64,000 nt of DNA. Source: Tachypleus tridentatus. Its lineage: Eukaryota > Arthropoda > Merostomata > Xiphosura > Limulidae. A program made the position numbers and the translations under genes. Below are positions 11,861 through 21,567 of this stretch, piece after piece. Position 1 is the first letter of the stretch, and each line of letters opens with the position of its first letter. The notes beneath the pieces were generated by a model. That model saw only the letters and a list, made by a program, of their open reading frames with translations, ran no database searches and was not told where the DNA came from. Location: contig NW_027467782.1 of NCBI RefSeq assembly GCF_004210375.1, positions 22,485,276 through 22,549,275 on the forward strand, written 5' to 3'.

Positions 11861-12397
11861 AAATACCACAGACAGCGAACTAGACACAGAAGACCAAGAA
11901 GGTTTTATCACCGTTACCACACAAAGTCTAGCCATGGCAGACAAAAATGTTACCGGGAACGAAAAGCAGAAATCAAGTAAGTCAAGTGACGTTGGTGGCA
12001 AATTAAAATATAATTCCCCATTGCTAGTATTATGTAGTTTAGCAAAAAAGGAATTAAGCTAGTATTATGTAGTTTAGCAAAAAGGAATTAAGTACAGAAA
12101 AAACTGATGAAAAACAGTTTGAAAAGACGTAAAGTAAAAGAAAATAATTAAAATAACAAATTCAACGGAAAATTCCGAAAACGAAGAAGAAGTAGTTGTT
12201 GCTGCTAATACTGAGGTAGAGTAGCTTCCCCTGCAAATAAAGCGAGTAATATAGTATCCAACAAAACTAAAGAAACAGAAATTGAAACAAACACCGTGGA
12301 TGTTGGTAATACCACTGAAAGCAGTCATAATAATATTCAGAAAAATACCACAGACAGCGAACTAGACACAGAAGACCAAGAAGGTTTTATCACTGTT
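11861..12397 (+). repeat. internal direct duplications in the LINE 5' region
   Basis: A roughly 55 bp block ('accacagacagcgaactaga' onward) occurs at about 11863-11917 and again at 12343-12397, nearly identical. Between them a 35 bp block starting 'gctagtattatgtag' is directly duplicated at 12023-12057 and 12058-12091. Both copies of the longer block are in the ORF1 leader. Confidence 0.8.
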
Positions 12398-12450
12398 ACA
12401 TCCAAAAGAAAAAAAAAACATTACAGAAACAACAAAAAACAAGTAATAAT
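11935..12450 (+). pseudogene. LINE ORF1 N-terminal leader, frameshifted
   Basis: The ATG at 11935 opens a lysine- and serine-rich frame ('MADKNVTGNEKQKSSKSS') that stops after about 40 codons, near the 35 bp duplication. A later acidic piece ('SENEEEVVV') and the 'NTTDSELDTEDQEGFITVT' piece up to about 12409 look like the same protein in other frames. The last piece goes out of frame with ORF1 around the A10 run near 12410-12419. This suggests the intact protein began upstream of the ATG at 12451. Confidence 0.55.
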
Positions 12451-13470
12451 ATGACACAAAAAACAAAACCACCACAATTCGCAATCATAATAGAAGGTAT
12501 TCCAGGTCAGTACAATCAAACCCTGCTTGCGACAGAGGTTAAACGCTGCAAGCCGAACGTTACCATAGTTAACTTTAAGCGTCTGCCCAGAGGCGGTGTC
12601 CTTGTTCAAGGGCATGACGCAGCTGACCTTAACAGATTAGTGAAGGAGTGGCCAGCAGATGCCTTTAAACCCGGAAATATCAAAATCCACCTTCCAGGAA
12701 GTAAGCCGCAGCCTAAAGCCATTGTGGTAAGAGGGGTTCACCAGACCATTAACTTAGAATCAGTCACACAAGCTTTAGATGAACAAGGCATTCCACACAA
12801 TAAAATAGAACGTATAATTTCAAAGAAAACACAGGCACCCACGAATCTCATACGCATCGATACTGACGACAGTTACAACGTACAAAAATTAATAAATAAT
12901 GGAATAACGCTTTGGTATCAAAAATACCAAGTAGAGCAACTAAAAACTCCGGCAATTGTTGTAACACAATGCTACAATTGCCAAAGATATGGACATGTCT
13001 CAGCAGCCTGCTTAGCAACACCGAGGTGCTGCGGATGTGGCGGGGAACACCATATCAACCAATGCAAAAAAGATAAGGAAACGCCTAAATGTTGTAACTG
13101 TGGTCAAACCCACACAGCAAATTATAAAGGATGTGAAAAATACAAACAAATAAAGCAACGTATTTATCAGATAAGAACACCAACAGAACAGAATCAACCT
13201 AATACAAACAGTTTACCTAAAACAGACATATCAAAAGAATTCAATAAAACAACAAAAACCACGTACGCAGAAATGCTAAAAGGAAAAGAACCCCATAAAC
13301 AGCAAGAACAGAACACTAATACACAGGACAAGAACACTTCAACACAAACACAAAAACCAGAAGAAAACAACACCACAATACAAGAAACGAATATTAACAT
13401 CAGACAAAACAAGCCTGTTCACAACAATATTCAAAAACATAATAACAGAATTCGTAACAGAATACGTTAA
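12451..13470 (+). CDS. LINE ORF1, nucleic-acid-binding Gag-like protein with zinc knuckles
   Basis: An open frame of 339 codons. Residues 1-165 or so are basic and mixed, as in the pre-knuckle region of Jockey-type ORF1. Residues about 170-235 hold three Cys/His knuckles: 'CYNCQRYGHVSAAC', 'CCGCGGEHHINQC' and 'CCNCGQTHTANYKGC'. The tail is a low-complexity N/T/Q/K-rich segment. Such proteins bind element RNA and chaperone nucleic acid during retrotransposition. The start at 12451 is simply the first ATG in this frame, since the true N terminus is probably frameshifted upstream. It ends 115 nt before the ORF2 ATG at 13585. Confidence 0.85.
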   Translation: MTQKTKPPQFAIIIEGIPGQYNQTLLATEVKRCKPNVTIVNFKRLPRGGVLVQGHDAADLNRLVKEWPADAFKPGNIKIHLPGSKPQPKAIVVRGVHQTINLESVTQALDEQGIPHNKIERIISKKTQAPTNLIRIDTDDSYNVQKLINNGITLWYQKYQVEQLKTPAIVVTQCYNCQRYGHVSAACLATPRCCGCGGEHHINQCKKDKETPKCCNCGQTHTANYKGCEKYKQIKQRIYQIRTPTEQNQPNTNSLPKTDISKEFNKTTKTTYAEMLKGKEPHKQQEQNTNTQDKNTSTQTQKPEENNTTIQETNINIRQNKPVHNNIQKHNNRIRNRIR

Positions 13471-13584
13471 ACCAAACCAGACAACTAACTGTTTTGAACT
13501 ACTGATCAATATCTCCAAAAAACACATCACACCTCACATACCCTACATTATATCAACACTAACTGGATACATGCTCACAGCACA

Positions 13585-14399
13585 ATGTTCACAGTAGTGT
13601 ACATCAACATCCAAGGTGTAATAGCTTCCAAGAAACATGAGATCGAAGACTTAATGGAAGAAATTAACCCCCATATTATAATAATAAGCGAAACTCTAAT
13701 ATACAACAATTTAAAATACCAAATTATTCAACCATAAGAAAAGACAGAACAAACAGAAATGATGAAAACAGAGGCATTATGCTGCTCTACAAAGTGGAGC
13801 TTTCAGTAGTAGAAATTAAATTTAGCAGTAGCAATGAACATGTTACTGTGGACATTTTGCAAAGTAATAAAACTAAAGTAACCGTAGCAGGAACTTACTG
13901 CTCACCTAACAAACAAATAGATATAACATTACTTAGCAACATCTTTTCCCACAACCAAAACTCCATAGTTATGGGGGACTTAAATAGTAAAAATGTTACT
14001 TTTGGATGCCGAAGTTCTAATTCCAATGGTAGAAATCTAATAAAATTCATAGACGATAATAACATAGATTTATTAAATGATACCACCCCTACACACACAT
14101 CGTATGCCACTAACACCAGTGACATACTAGATCTGTGTATGTGTACATATAACCTAAGCCAGAAATTAATAAAATTTCAAGTGGGAAAAGATGTTGACAG
14201 TGATCACCTCCCAATATATTGTGTCTTCGATCTCGCCCCCCATAAAAATATAACATATAGGAAAGAAAAATATAATTACAGAAAAGCAGATTGGCAATAC
14301 TATAAACAGGAATTAGATAACCTGTCACCTAATAAAGTTATAAAAGAAGTTAAAACACATGTCGAAATGAATAACTACTGTCAAACAATTACGGATTGA
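13585..14399 (+). pseudogene. LINE ORF2 endonuclease domain, one frameshift
   Basis: The ATG at 13585 opens 'MFTVVYINIQG', the usual start of an apurinic-like endonuclease, and reaches 'ISETL' (catalytic Glu region) before stopping near 13735. The domain continues in another frame from 13779: 'GTYCSPN', 'MGDLNSKN' (GDxN), 'TSDILDLCM' and 'DSDHLPI' (the SDH motif). All catalytic blocks are recognisable, but the frame is broken once and a stop follows at 14397. The domain normally nicks target DNA to prime reverse transcription. Confidence 0.8.
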
Positions 14400-14818
14400 C
14401 TTTAGAAAGCAGCCAAGTTAACAATACCAAAACAACACCATAAAACAACAAACAACACATGTAAACCCACCACAGAAATAATCAACCTAATCAAAAAACG
14501 AAGACAATTGAGAAGACAGTACATGATTACAAGAAACAGAGAAACCAAAACGCAAATAAACAACATTAGAAATCACATCAGAACACAAATAAAACAACAA
14601 AAACAAAATAAGTGGGACAATTACTGCAATAAACTAAACGATAAAACTGACCCGAAAAATTCTGGTCACATCTTAAAAGACTCACAAATAAAAACACAAA
14701 CATAAAGAAATAACCTCCACTTGAACATAATAATACTATAGCACACACAAATAAAGAAATAACCGAAGCTTTCAAAGATCAACTCCAAAATACATTTAAA
14801 ACTCACACAGATCCAGAT
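14400..14818 (+). pseudogene. LINE ORF2 linker between endonuclease and RT
   Basis: This lysine/asparagine-rich linker reads in more than one frame ('RRQYMITRNRETKTQI', 'NKWDNYCNKLNDKTDP'). The same region is the part preserved in the second copy at 63640-63938, which shows it belongs to the element. Confidence 0.7.
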
Positions 14819-16369
14819 ATGAATACAAATTTCTACAATAAAGTCACTAATCACACAGCAAACAATAAACATCAATTTGAACCAATATTTCCAGTAAACA
14901 TAACTGATACAAATACAAGTTCCGATACAGATTATGCAAGCACATTACTAACACATGAAATATCTCTTCAAGAATTACTAGAAGCAATAAAAAACACAAA
15001 AAACAAAGCACCAGGTGAAGACGAAATACAAGCTATCCTCCTAAAAAAGGGCACTCCGAAATTGTTTGACCACCTAAATTCACTTTTTAACTTATCACTA
15101 TCCTCAGGATACATCCCAGTTTCTTGGAAGCTTGCAAATATATTAATGTTCCATAAGGAAGGAAAGCCAGCGAATAAACCTAACAGCTACCGACCAATCA
15201 GCCTGACCAGCTGTGTAGGCAAAATTATTGAAAGAATAATCAGCAATAGACTCTCCACATTCTTGGAGATAACATTAAAATTACCAAAAGAACAAAATGG
15301 ATTCAGGAAATTTAAACAAACGACAGACCACCTTATCCGATTAACCGAAACAATAATAGATAGCTTCAATAAAAAGAATGTACAGTCGCTTGCTTCCTTG
15401 ATATCGAGGAAACATTCGACACTGTTTGGCACGATGGTCTAAGGTTCCGAATGAATGAAATGGAACTACCGCGAGGAATTATTCGCTGGTTATCTAACTT
15501 TTTGGAAAATAGAAAATGTAGAGTAAATGTTGAAAGAACTTTTCTGAATACTTTACTCCACAAGCTGGTGTCCCTCAGGGAGGGTGGTTAGCCCTATACT
15601 ATTTATCATGTATGTAAACAATATGCCACTGAAGGATCCAAATCATGGATTCTCTTCACAGTTCGCAGATGATGTGGCAATCTGGAAAAGTGCCGCAACA
15701 CCCACGATAGCAGCTACGAACATACAACCACAATTAAATAGAATAAGTGAATACTGTCAAAAATATAGAATTAAAATAAACACAGCAAAAACACAGCTCC
15801 TAGTTTTTACGAAATCGATAAAACACAAAAAACAACAGCCAGAACTATATATGAATGGCACTCTACTCCAGATTTCCCCATCGGTAAAATTTTTAGGTCT
15901 GATCTATGATTCAAAACTAACTTGGATCAATCATGTGAACGAAATTAAAAATAAAGTCTGGCGAAGAACTAACTATGCAAGGAGTCTAACTGGTAAAAAC
16001 AGTGGAGCATCTACAGATAACATTCTAAATATCTATAAAACATATATTAGACCTGTAATAGATTATGCAGCTCCAGCATGGATAACTGTAAGCAATAAAA
16101 TAATTAAAACCAAACTACAAACAATCCAAAACACACTCTTCACAACTGCATACAGAGTTCCAAGAACACTATCATCTCAATTCATTCACAAATACTCGAA
16201 CATACCAACCATACCAGATAGACCCCTATATATTACAATTATGTACTTTAATAAGAATTGGATGAAAAACGAATTACTATGCGAACTAGACAAGTACCTC
16301 ATACATGATGAAGCTAGTCCTAAATATCTCTCTCCAGTTAACTTATATTTCAAATATAAAAATAAATAA
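14819..16369 (+). pseudogene. LINE ORF2 reverse transcriptase, two compensating frameshifts
   Basis: The RT domain is nearly complete. The first frame, to about 15390, carries 'NKAPGEDEI', 'NSYRPISLTSCVGK' and 'EQNGFRKFKQTTDHLIRL'. About 15391-15555 is read in a second frame, with 'CFLDIEETFDTVWHDGL' (catalytic Asp block). From about 15560 the first frame resumes with 'VSPILFIMYVNNMP', 'SQFADDVAIWK' (catalytic FADD at about 15662) and 'FLGLIYDSKLTW', then the C-terminal 'TYIRPVIDYAAPAW'. Catalytic residues are intact, and only the two frame changes and upstream stops disable it. The stop at 16369 is the natural end. Confidence 0.85.
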
Positions 16370-16436
16370 AATAAAAACTTTAATATATATATATATATAT
16401 ATAAACTTTAAATATATATGTTTATAGTTTATTTAT

Positions 16437-16665
16437 TTATGTATTTAAAAAAAATGCCACCAGCAAACTTGACATACTGTTAATAGAATTAAAAAAAAAC
16501 TGCATACGAGCCAAAATACATGGACATTGCCCTGAAAAGGACCAAATACAATAAATATCAATCAGCCAAGAATATAAGTACAGGAAGGAGGAAGAGGTCA
16601 AAGAGAACCTGATCCTCCAGGGTATGAACTTACCCAAACATCGACGACATTTATTTTCGTACATG
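16437..16665. repeat. interspersed repeat shared with 57175-57360
   Basis: The segment contains 'atacatggacattgc', 'ctgaaaagga', 'aaagagaacctg' and 'cctccagggta', in the same order and spacing as at 57.2 kb. Neither copy keeps a frame matched by the other, so I treat it as a dispersed repeat of unknown type. Confidence 0.6.
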
Positions 16666-16909
16666 AAAAGCACGTACGCCACTTGTTTTCAAAATATTTA
16701 TTTTTCGGAACAAGTTAAACGTACGTACATCAAATTCTTACATTATAGGGATATTATAAACACTACACACATACAAATATATATATGTATAGTTATCTTC
16801 CTGTTGTCAAAAGTCCACTTGGGCCTATTCAGTTACTTTAAAATTTCAGTTGACAAAACGAAGTTTCTTCTGTTACTATCTAAATATACTTCACTTATTT
16901 TATCATTGA

Positions 16910-17180
16910 TTTGGACCCAGGATGGCCAAGCGTGTTAAGGCGTGCGACTCGTAATCTGAGTGTCGCAGGTTCGCATCCGTGTCGCGCCAAACATACTCGC
17001 CTTTCAGCCGTCGGGGCGTTATAATGTGATGGTCAATCCCACTATTCGTTGTTAAAGAGTTGGCGGTGGGTGGTGATGATTAGCTGCCTTCCCTCTAGTC
17101 TTACACTGCTAAATTAGGGACGGCTAGCACAGATAGCCCTCGAGTAGCTTTGTGCGAAATTTAAAAAAACAAACAAACAA
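16910..17180 (+). repeat. SINE, main family, full length with 10 bp target duplication
   Basis: The head runs from 'gatggccaagcgtgttaagg' and the tail ends 'aaacaaacaaacaa'. It is flanked by 'ttatcattga' at 16900-16909 and 17181-17190, an exact 10 bp direct repeat. It lies in the SLC6 intron, sense strand. Confidence 0.95.
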
Positions 17181-17190
17181 TTATCATTGA

Positions 17191-17978
17191 CTTACCACGG
17201 TTGTATTCTACGTGTTTAAACGTTTCTACTGTCGCTTCTTTCTTCGTATTTCCCAAGAATCGTTTGTTTAGATGTCAGAGTCTACTGATACTAATTCATT
17301 CACTTTAGAACTCTCTTTTCTGAAATAAACTATTATTTTTATCTTTCTTCTGCTATTATCTTTCCTCTAACACATTAATAGTTAGGCCTATAGCAACCGT
17401 TCGGCCTTTCCCTCTTACAACAGATAACTTCTCTCTCTCCTCTTGTCTGTCTACTGTTCTCGCTTATCTCACACTATTTGTATATTTATTCCCAAATCGT
17501 CTGTTCATTATATTCTCTGCATCAATGATTTATAAACACAACACCCAATATACTTCTCTTTTAAATCTCTTATAAAGTAATTAAAAGTAAACAACTAAAC
17601 AATCATAAAACATTCTTTCGAAAACTAAACAAAATTACTATTATCGAAACTAGACAGTCTTTTATATGATGGCAATAAAATGAACTAGGATACGAATGTG
17701 AATACTTGACAACAGCAATGTTTAACCAAGCAAGTGTCAAGTACCAATATATTAATTTTAATTAGTAAAATACCCAATATCAAGACAATAACAGTTTCTT
17801 TGTTGTGGTCAAGGTATATGTTCATGAATTTACTGATGACAGAACTGTCCAATAATATTTCAGTTATTCATAACCTGAATTTGTTTGATTTTTATTTTAG
17901 TTTTATTGTTAAAACTAATTACCTTTATTGTTTTCTTTTGTTTCTTATTTTGGGGTCTTATATTCATTTCAGTTGATG
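17191..17978. other. intronic DNA, nothing recognised
   Basis: AT-rich SLC6 intron with no exon, TIR or repeat that I can identify. Confidence 0.4.
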
Positions 17979-18052
17979 AATTATTTTTACAGTAAGTAAG
18001 ATTTGTTTTCAAAACATACATAAAATCAAATCTTATTTACTGTAAAAATGAC
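17979..18052. repeat. perfect-looking inverted repeat (hairpin) in the SLC6 intron
   Basis: The left arm 'atttttacagtaagtaagat' and right arm 'atcttatttactgtaaaaat' pair almost completely, with a loop of about 25 nt. The arms also contain 'cagtaagt', a donor-like string. It could be a small foldback element. Confidence 0.75.
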
Positions 18053-18297
18053 GTAATAAATAAAACTTACCATAAGCACAACTCCCAATACTATTATATT
18101 TATTCAGTAACGTTCCACTTCTAATATATCTGTTTATTTCTGTGGCTTTACCATGGTGTTATCTTGTATCTAGAATATGGAAACTGTAACTTTTAATAAT
18201 ATATATTTAATCAAAACGAAACTGTTAAGTAATAATTCTGACTGGATTTCTTTAAACTGATCGTATTATTCACTAAAATAATCATTTTACTTTTCAG

Positions 18298-18400
18298 GGG
18301 GGCATGTACATATTTCAACTGATGGATTATTATTCTGCCAGTGGAATGACTCTAGTGTTCACTGTTTTCTTTCAAACTATAGTTATTACATGGGTTTATG
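18298..18400 (+). CDS. SLC6 transporter, TM10 exon
   Basis: A 103 nt exon, acceptor 'ttacttttcag', donor 'gtaagt'. It encodes '[17 protein letters not shown]' through 'ITWVYG', with the last Gly codon split after its first base. 'GGxYxFQLxDYYxxSG' is the SLC6 signature at TM10, and the last Asp-Tyr-Tyr is nearly invariant in amine and amino-acid members. Phase 0 at the start matches the end of 8361-8492. Confidence 0.93.
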
Positions 18401-18957
18401 GTAAGTTTCAAATGGCATGTCCTTCATTGGTAAAATAGACCATTGTTTTATACACCACTTCCAACTTCTAATACATCTGTTTATTTCTATGGTGTAAGAT
18501 TTTTATGTTAAATGTGGTGATGTGTTATACGTACGTTGATCCTGGGAGGATCTGTTGTACACAAGCTAGCCCTAAAAGATGGCATTTGCGAGTTAACTCA
18601 ATAACGTACTGTTATACTATATGCAAGTTATCCCTAAAATGGGCTGTATTATTCTCAGGTTAACTCCAGAAGATGGTGTTTTATTGTTTTCTTTGGAGGT
18701 GTTAATTAATTACTCATTACCTTTAATCCGTGTATTATTGTACTCAATAGCCAATACTTTTGACAATTTAATTTCTTTTCATTTATTGCGGGATTTTCAA
18801 ATGTTTTCATTGTAAGCCAGTATTATTAATTAAAAATTGGACATTTAATTTGTAGATTTGTTTGTCTTTTGAATTCAGGTTTTATGTCAAGTGTTTTTTC
18901 ACATGAAAATTCTAGTTTGTAAACCAAAAAATTTATAAAACTGGTAAATTATTACAG

Positions 18958-19058
18958 GTGTTAAAAAGTTTTCTAGCAACATTGAAGAGATGACAGGACA
19001 TCGGCCCAACTGGTACTTCCTTGCCACCTGGGTCTTTGTCTCTCCAGCCGTTTGTTTA
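18958..19058 (+). CDS. SLC6 transporter, TM11 exon
   Basis: A 101 nt exon, acceptor 'aaattattacag', donor 'gtaagt'. With the carried base it encodes 34 codons from 'GVKKFSSNIEEMTGHRPNW' to 'SPAVCL'. The 'NIEEMTGHRPNWY' loop is the SLC6 'NIxxMxGxxPxxxW' motif between TM10 and TM11. It ends in phase 0. Confidence 0.93.
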
Positions 19059-19381
19059 GTAAGTTTAATGCTGTGTTTTAAAGAAAGAATATTCAACGGA
19101 TTAATTAAATAAATAATTGAGTGTAATGGAGGACATGGATCTGTACATAGGTTCTCTGTAAGTCATGAAGTGACCTTCGAACTTGCAGCACGTGAGAATA
19201 TATGTTAACTGTAAGAACAGATCATTTATCCTACTTACTCAGTTACGTTTCTCACAGTATCAAAATAATATAAATAAATATCTTATCTTTAGTACCTAAT
19301 ATATATACAAATGATGTTCAATTTTATTTCAGTTTCTTTCAGAGAATGTTATTTCTAATTCTAAATACATATTCCCTTTAG

Positions 19382-19543
19382 GAAATATTCCTGTTTTCAG
19401 TTATGAGTCTGGTGTATGCAGAGACTTACGTTTATCCTTGGTGGGGAGAACTCTTAGGCTGGGAGATAGCCTTGGCTTCCATGGTGTGGATTCCGTCCTA
19501 TGCTGTTTATTTCATGCTAGTCACACCAGGTTCTCTGAAGGAC
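19382..19543 (+). CDS. SLC6 transporter, TM11-TM12 exon
   Basis: 162 nt, exactly 54 codons, acceptor 'ttccctttag', donor 'gtgagt'. It begins 'EIFLFSVMSLVYAETY', then 'YPWWGELLGWEIALASM' and 'WIPSYAVYFMLVTPG'. 'YPxWGxxxGWxxxxxSM' is typical for the TM11-TM12 junction in SLC6 proteins. Confidence 0.93.
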
Positions 19544-19846
19544 GTGAGTAGCTTTTAGTCTTTATCAAAAGTAAAATTTTAAAGATTATTGACAAGTTAT
19601 TCAGACTGAAACCTATTGAAACTCAACACTAGGTTATTGTTACCTTTGTAGTAGATTTTCAATACTTGTATTGACTAGTGAGACAGTCTTAAAATTGGCA
19701 AACAAGATATTAGTAAAGTACTTCAGTTTTTTACAAATAATATTATGTATGTTATTCTTTCCATATATGATATATACGATGATAAATGAAGTTAACAATC
19801 AGATTTGAAATTTATACCTCAACTGTTGGTTCTGTTTTTATTTCAG

Positions 19847-19999
19847 CGACTGATAGCTGGCATAACTCCGAAACTTCAACCTTCTCAGAAATTAACCAAG
19901 ACACTTGTTCAAGATTTCGAGCTTCCCAGAAGTAAAAACAATAAACTGTCAGACTCAGGAGATTATAAGTCGACAGCCCAAGACGTACTTCATATTTAA
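19847..19999 (+). CDS. SLC6 transporter, terminal coding exon
   Basis: Acceptor 'ttttatttcag', then 50 codons and TAA. It opens 'RLIAGITPKLQ', matching the 'RLxxLITP' that follows TM12 in SLC6 transporters. The rest is a hydrophilic cytoplasmic tail ending 'STAQDVLHI'. The last residues do not form a PDZ ligand I can name with confidence. All five exons together encode about 217 residues, roughly the C-terminal third of a 600-650 residue transporter. The preserved phases and splice sites suggest a living gene. Confidence 0.92.
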   Translation, partial: RLIAGITPKLQPSQKLTKTLVQDFELPRSKNNKLSDSGDYKSTAQDVLHI

Positions 20000-20900
20000 C
20001 TGTTAAAAAGTCTATGTGATCATATTACAAGCACTAGATCTTCCTTTAGTACATGATCATATTACTAACACTAGATTCTCCTTTAGTACGTCATCATATT
20101 ACTAACACTAGGTTTTGCTTTAGTACATGATCATATTACTAGCATAAACCAAAACTGTTTTTATTGTGCACTTAATATTGGTGACAATGAAATCAGAAAA
20201 GCAAGTTTTATATTATATTATAGAGGAAACGAGACTCTAATACACTCACACCGCGTAAAGATGAACTAGATTATAATTATGATAGTTATGATACAATACC
20301 TTTGGCCATAGGTGTATTAAACCTTACTCAAGCTGCATCCAATTGTTTATATTCAGTTTTTGTTTCTAGTTTACCATAAACAACAACAGATGTAACGTAT
20401 ATCATTTTACCCTTTTTTCTAGCACATTTGTAAATATTATGTCGTTATGATTGATAGTTAGTTTACTAGTAAAACCAACAATTAAAGTAGGTAAAATAAA
20501 AGTGAATTATTTGTAACTCCCTTCAAAATGTCGTAAAGAATTTATTCGTTATATTAATTTCACACTTGATTGTATATTTTATACAAATGGTTCTGTACTT
20601 TGAGTTTAATTAAGACGTTAGGTGATAATTAGAAAAGAAAATATTGAAATATTGGAAATAACACGATTTGTTTTGCATAAATATGTCTATTATCAACACA
20701 CACTTGTAATTTAGTGTTCAGTGAACATTTTTTTTACATGTTCAAACCTTATAAATAGTATGTAAATACAATTTTTTACCTTTGTTATATTAGTAATTAC
20801 TGAACATTTCACGTTTATGAAAATCTTTGATAAATTTAATAATTTTCTGATATTGCAATTTACCCTTACACGGACAATAAATAAATAGTTTATTTACGTT
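20000..20900 (+). other. probable 3' UTR of the SLC6 gene
   Basis: Non-coding and AT-rich after the stop codon. 'aataaa' occurs at 20876-20881 and could be a poly(A) signal, but others are possible and the UTR end is unproven. Confidence 0.45.
20023..20146. repeat. 41 bp tandem repeat, three copies, in the SLC6 3' UTR
   Basis: Units contain 'acatgatcatattac' and 'aacactag', then 'cctttagta'. They lie within 150 nt after the stop codon. Confidence 0.85.
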
Positions 20901-20996
20901 TAAAAGCCGAGATGTGTAACAAAAGATCTTATGTTTTATTTACGTTTAAAAGCCAAGATGTGTAATAAAAGATGTTATGTTTTATTTATAATTCAA
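20884..20996. repeat. 51 bp direct repeat, two copies
   Basis: 'tttatttacgtttaaaagcc' followed by 'agatgtgtaa' and 'aaaagat' is repeated head to tail. Confidence 0.85.
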
Positions 20997-21567
20997 GAAT
21001 GTAGTTCCCTAACATAAAATATGAAAGTACTAACCTCATATTTCTGAGCATACTTCTATGCATATTAATAAACAATGGAATGATTTATTTCTAAATTAAT
21101 ATTTGTAGCTACTGTGTGTTTGTGTATTTCATCCTCTGTATATGTAATGCAAAGACTACCATGTAGATTCCATATACAGATAGAATTGGCGGTGAGTGAT
21201 TTGACTTCGTACACGTGCGGGTAATAATCACAATAAATTTAATTTTACGATGAGTCATTAATGTAGATTTCTGGTCCAGTGTCCTCCGAAGGTTCTACGG
21301 TAAGTCTACAAACTTATGGAGCTAAAATTCGGGTTTTGATTTCCCACGGTGAACACAGTCTGATTTTCCTCTATCACAAACAGAAATCAGTTCCTGTACT
21401 AAAAACTACCAGTAGTATAGTAGAACAATACTGTATTAAAACATAGATTGTCGAGTGAACCAAGGAAGCCTTCAGAGTAAATATTATCAATAACTATCAG
21501 TAATAACAACAATATTATATTAGAACATAGATTGTCGAGTGAACCAAGGAGGCCTTCAGAGTAAATA

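Larger units (their letters stand above)
11800..16400 (+). mobile_element. two-ORF non-LTR retrotransposon (Jockey-like), mostly full length
   Basis: An ordered 5' region, a CCHC-bearing ORF1 (12451-13470), an endonuclease (13585-14399) and a reverse transcriptase (14819-16369) run on the plus strand. They end in an A/T-rich tail and an AT microsatellite at about 16384-16402. The ORFs have several frameshifts and stops, so the copy is dead but fairly young. It lies in the SLC6 intron in the sense orientation. A second, truncated copy of its middle region is at 63576-63950. Clade assignment to Jockey-like is by motif style only. Confidence 0.85.

Noticed and set aside
13012-13530. Minus-strand Cys/Phe/Val-rich frames
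   Set aside because: They are antisense shadows of the Asn/Lys/Thr-rich and knuckle-coding part of LINE ORF1.
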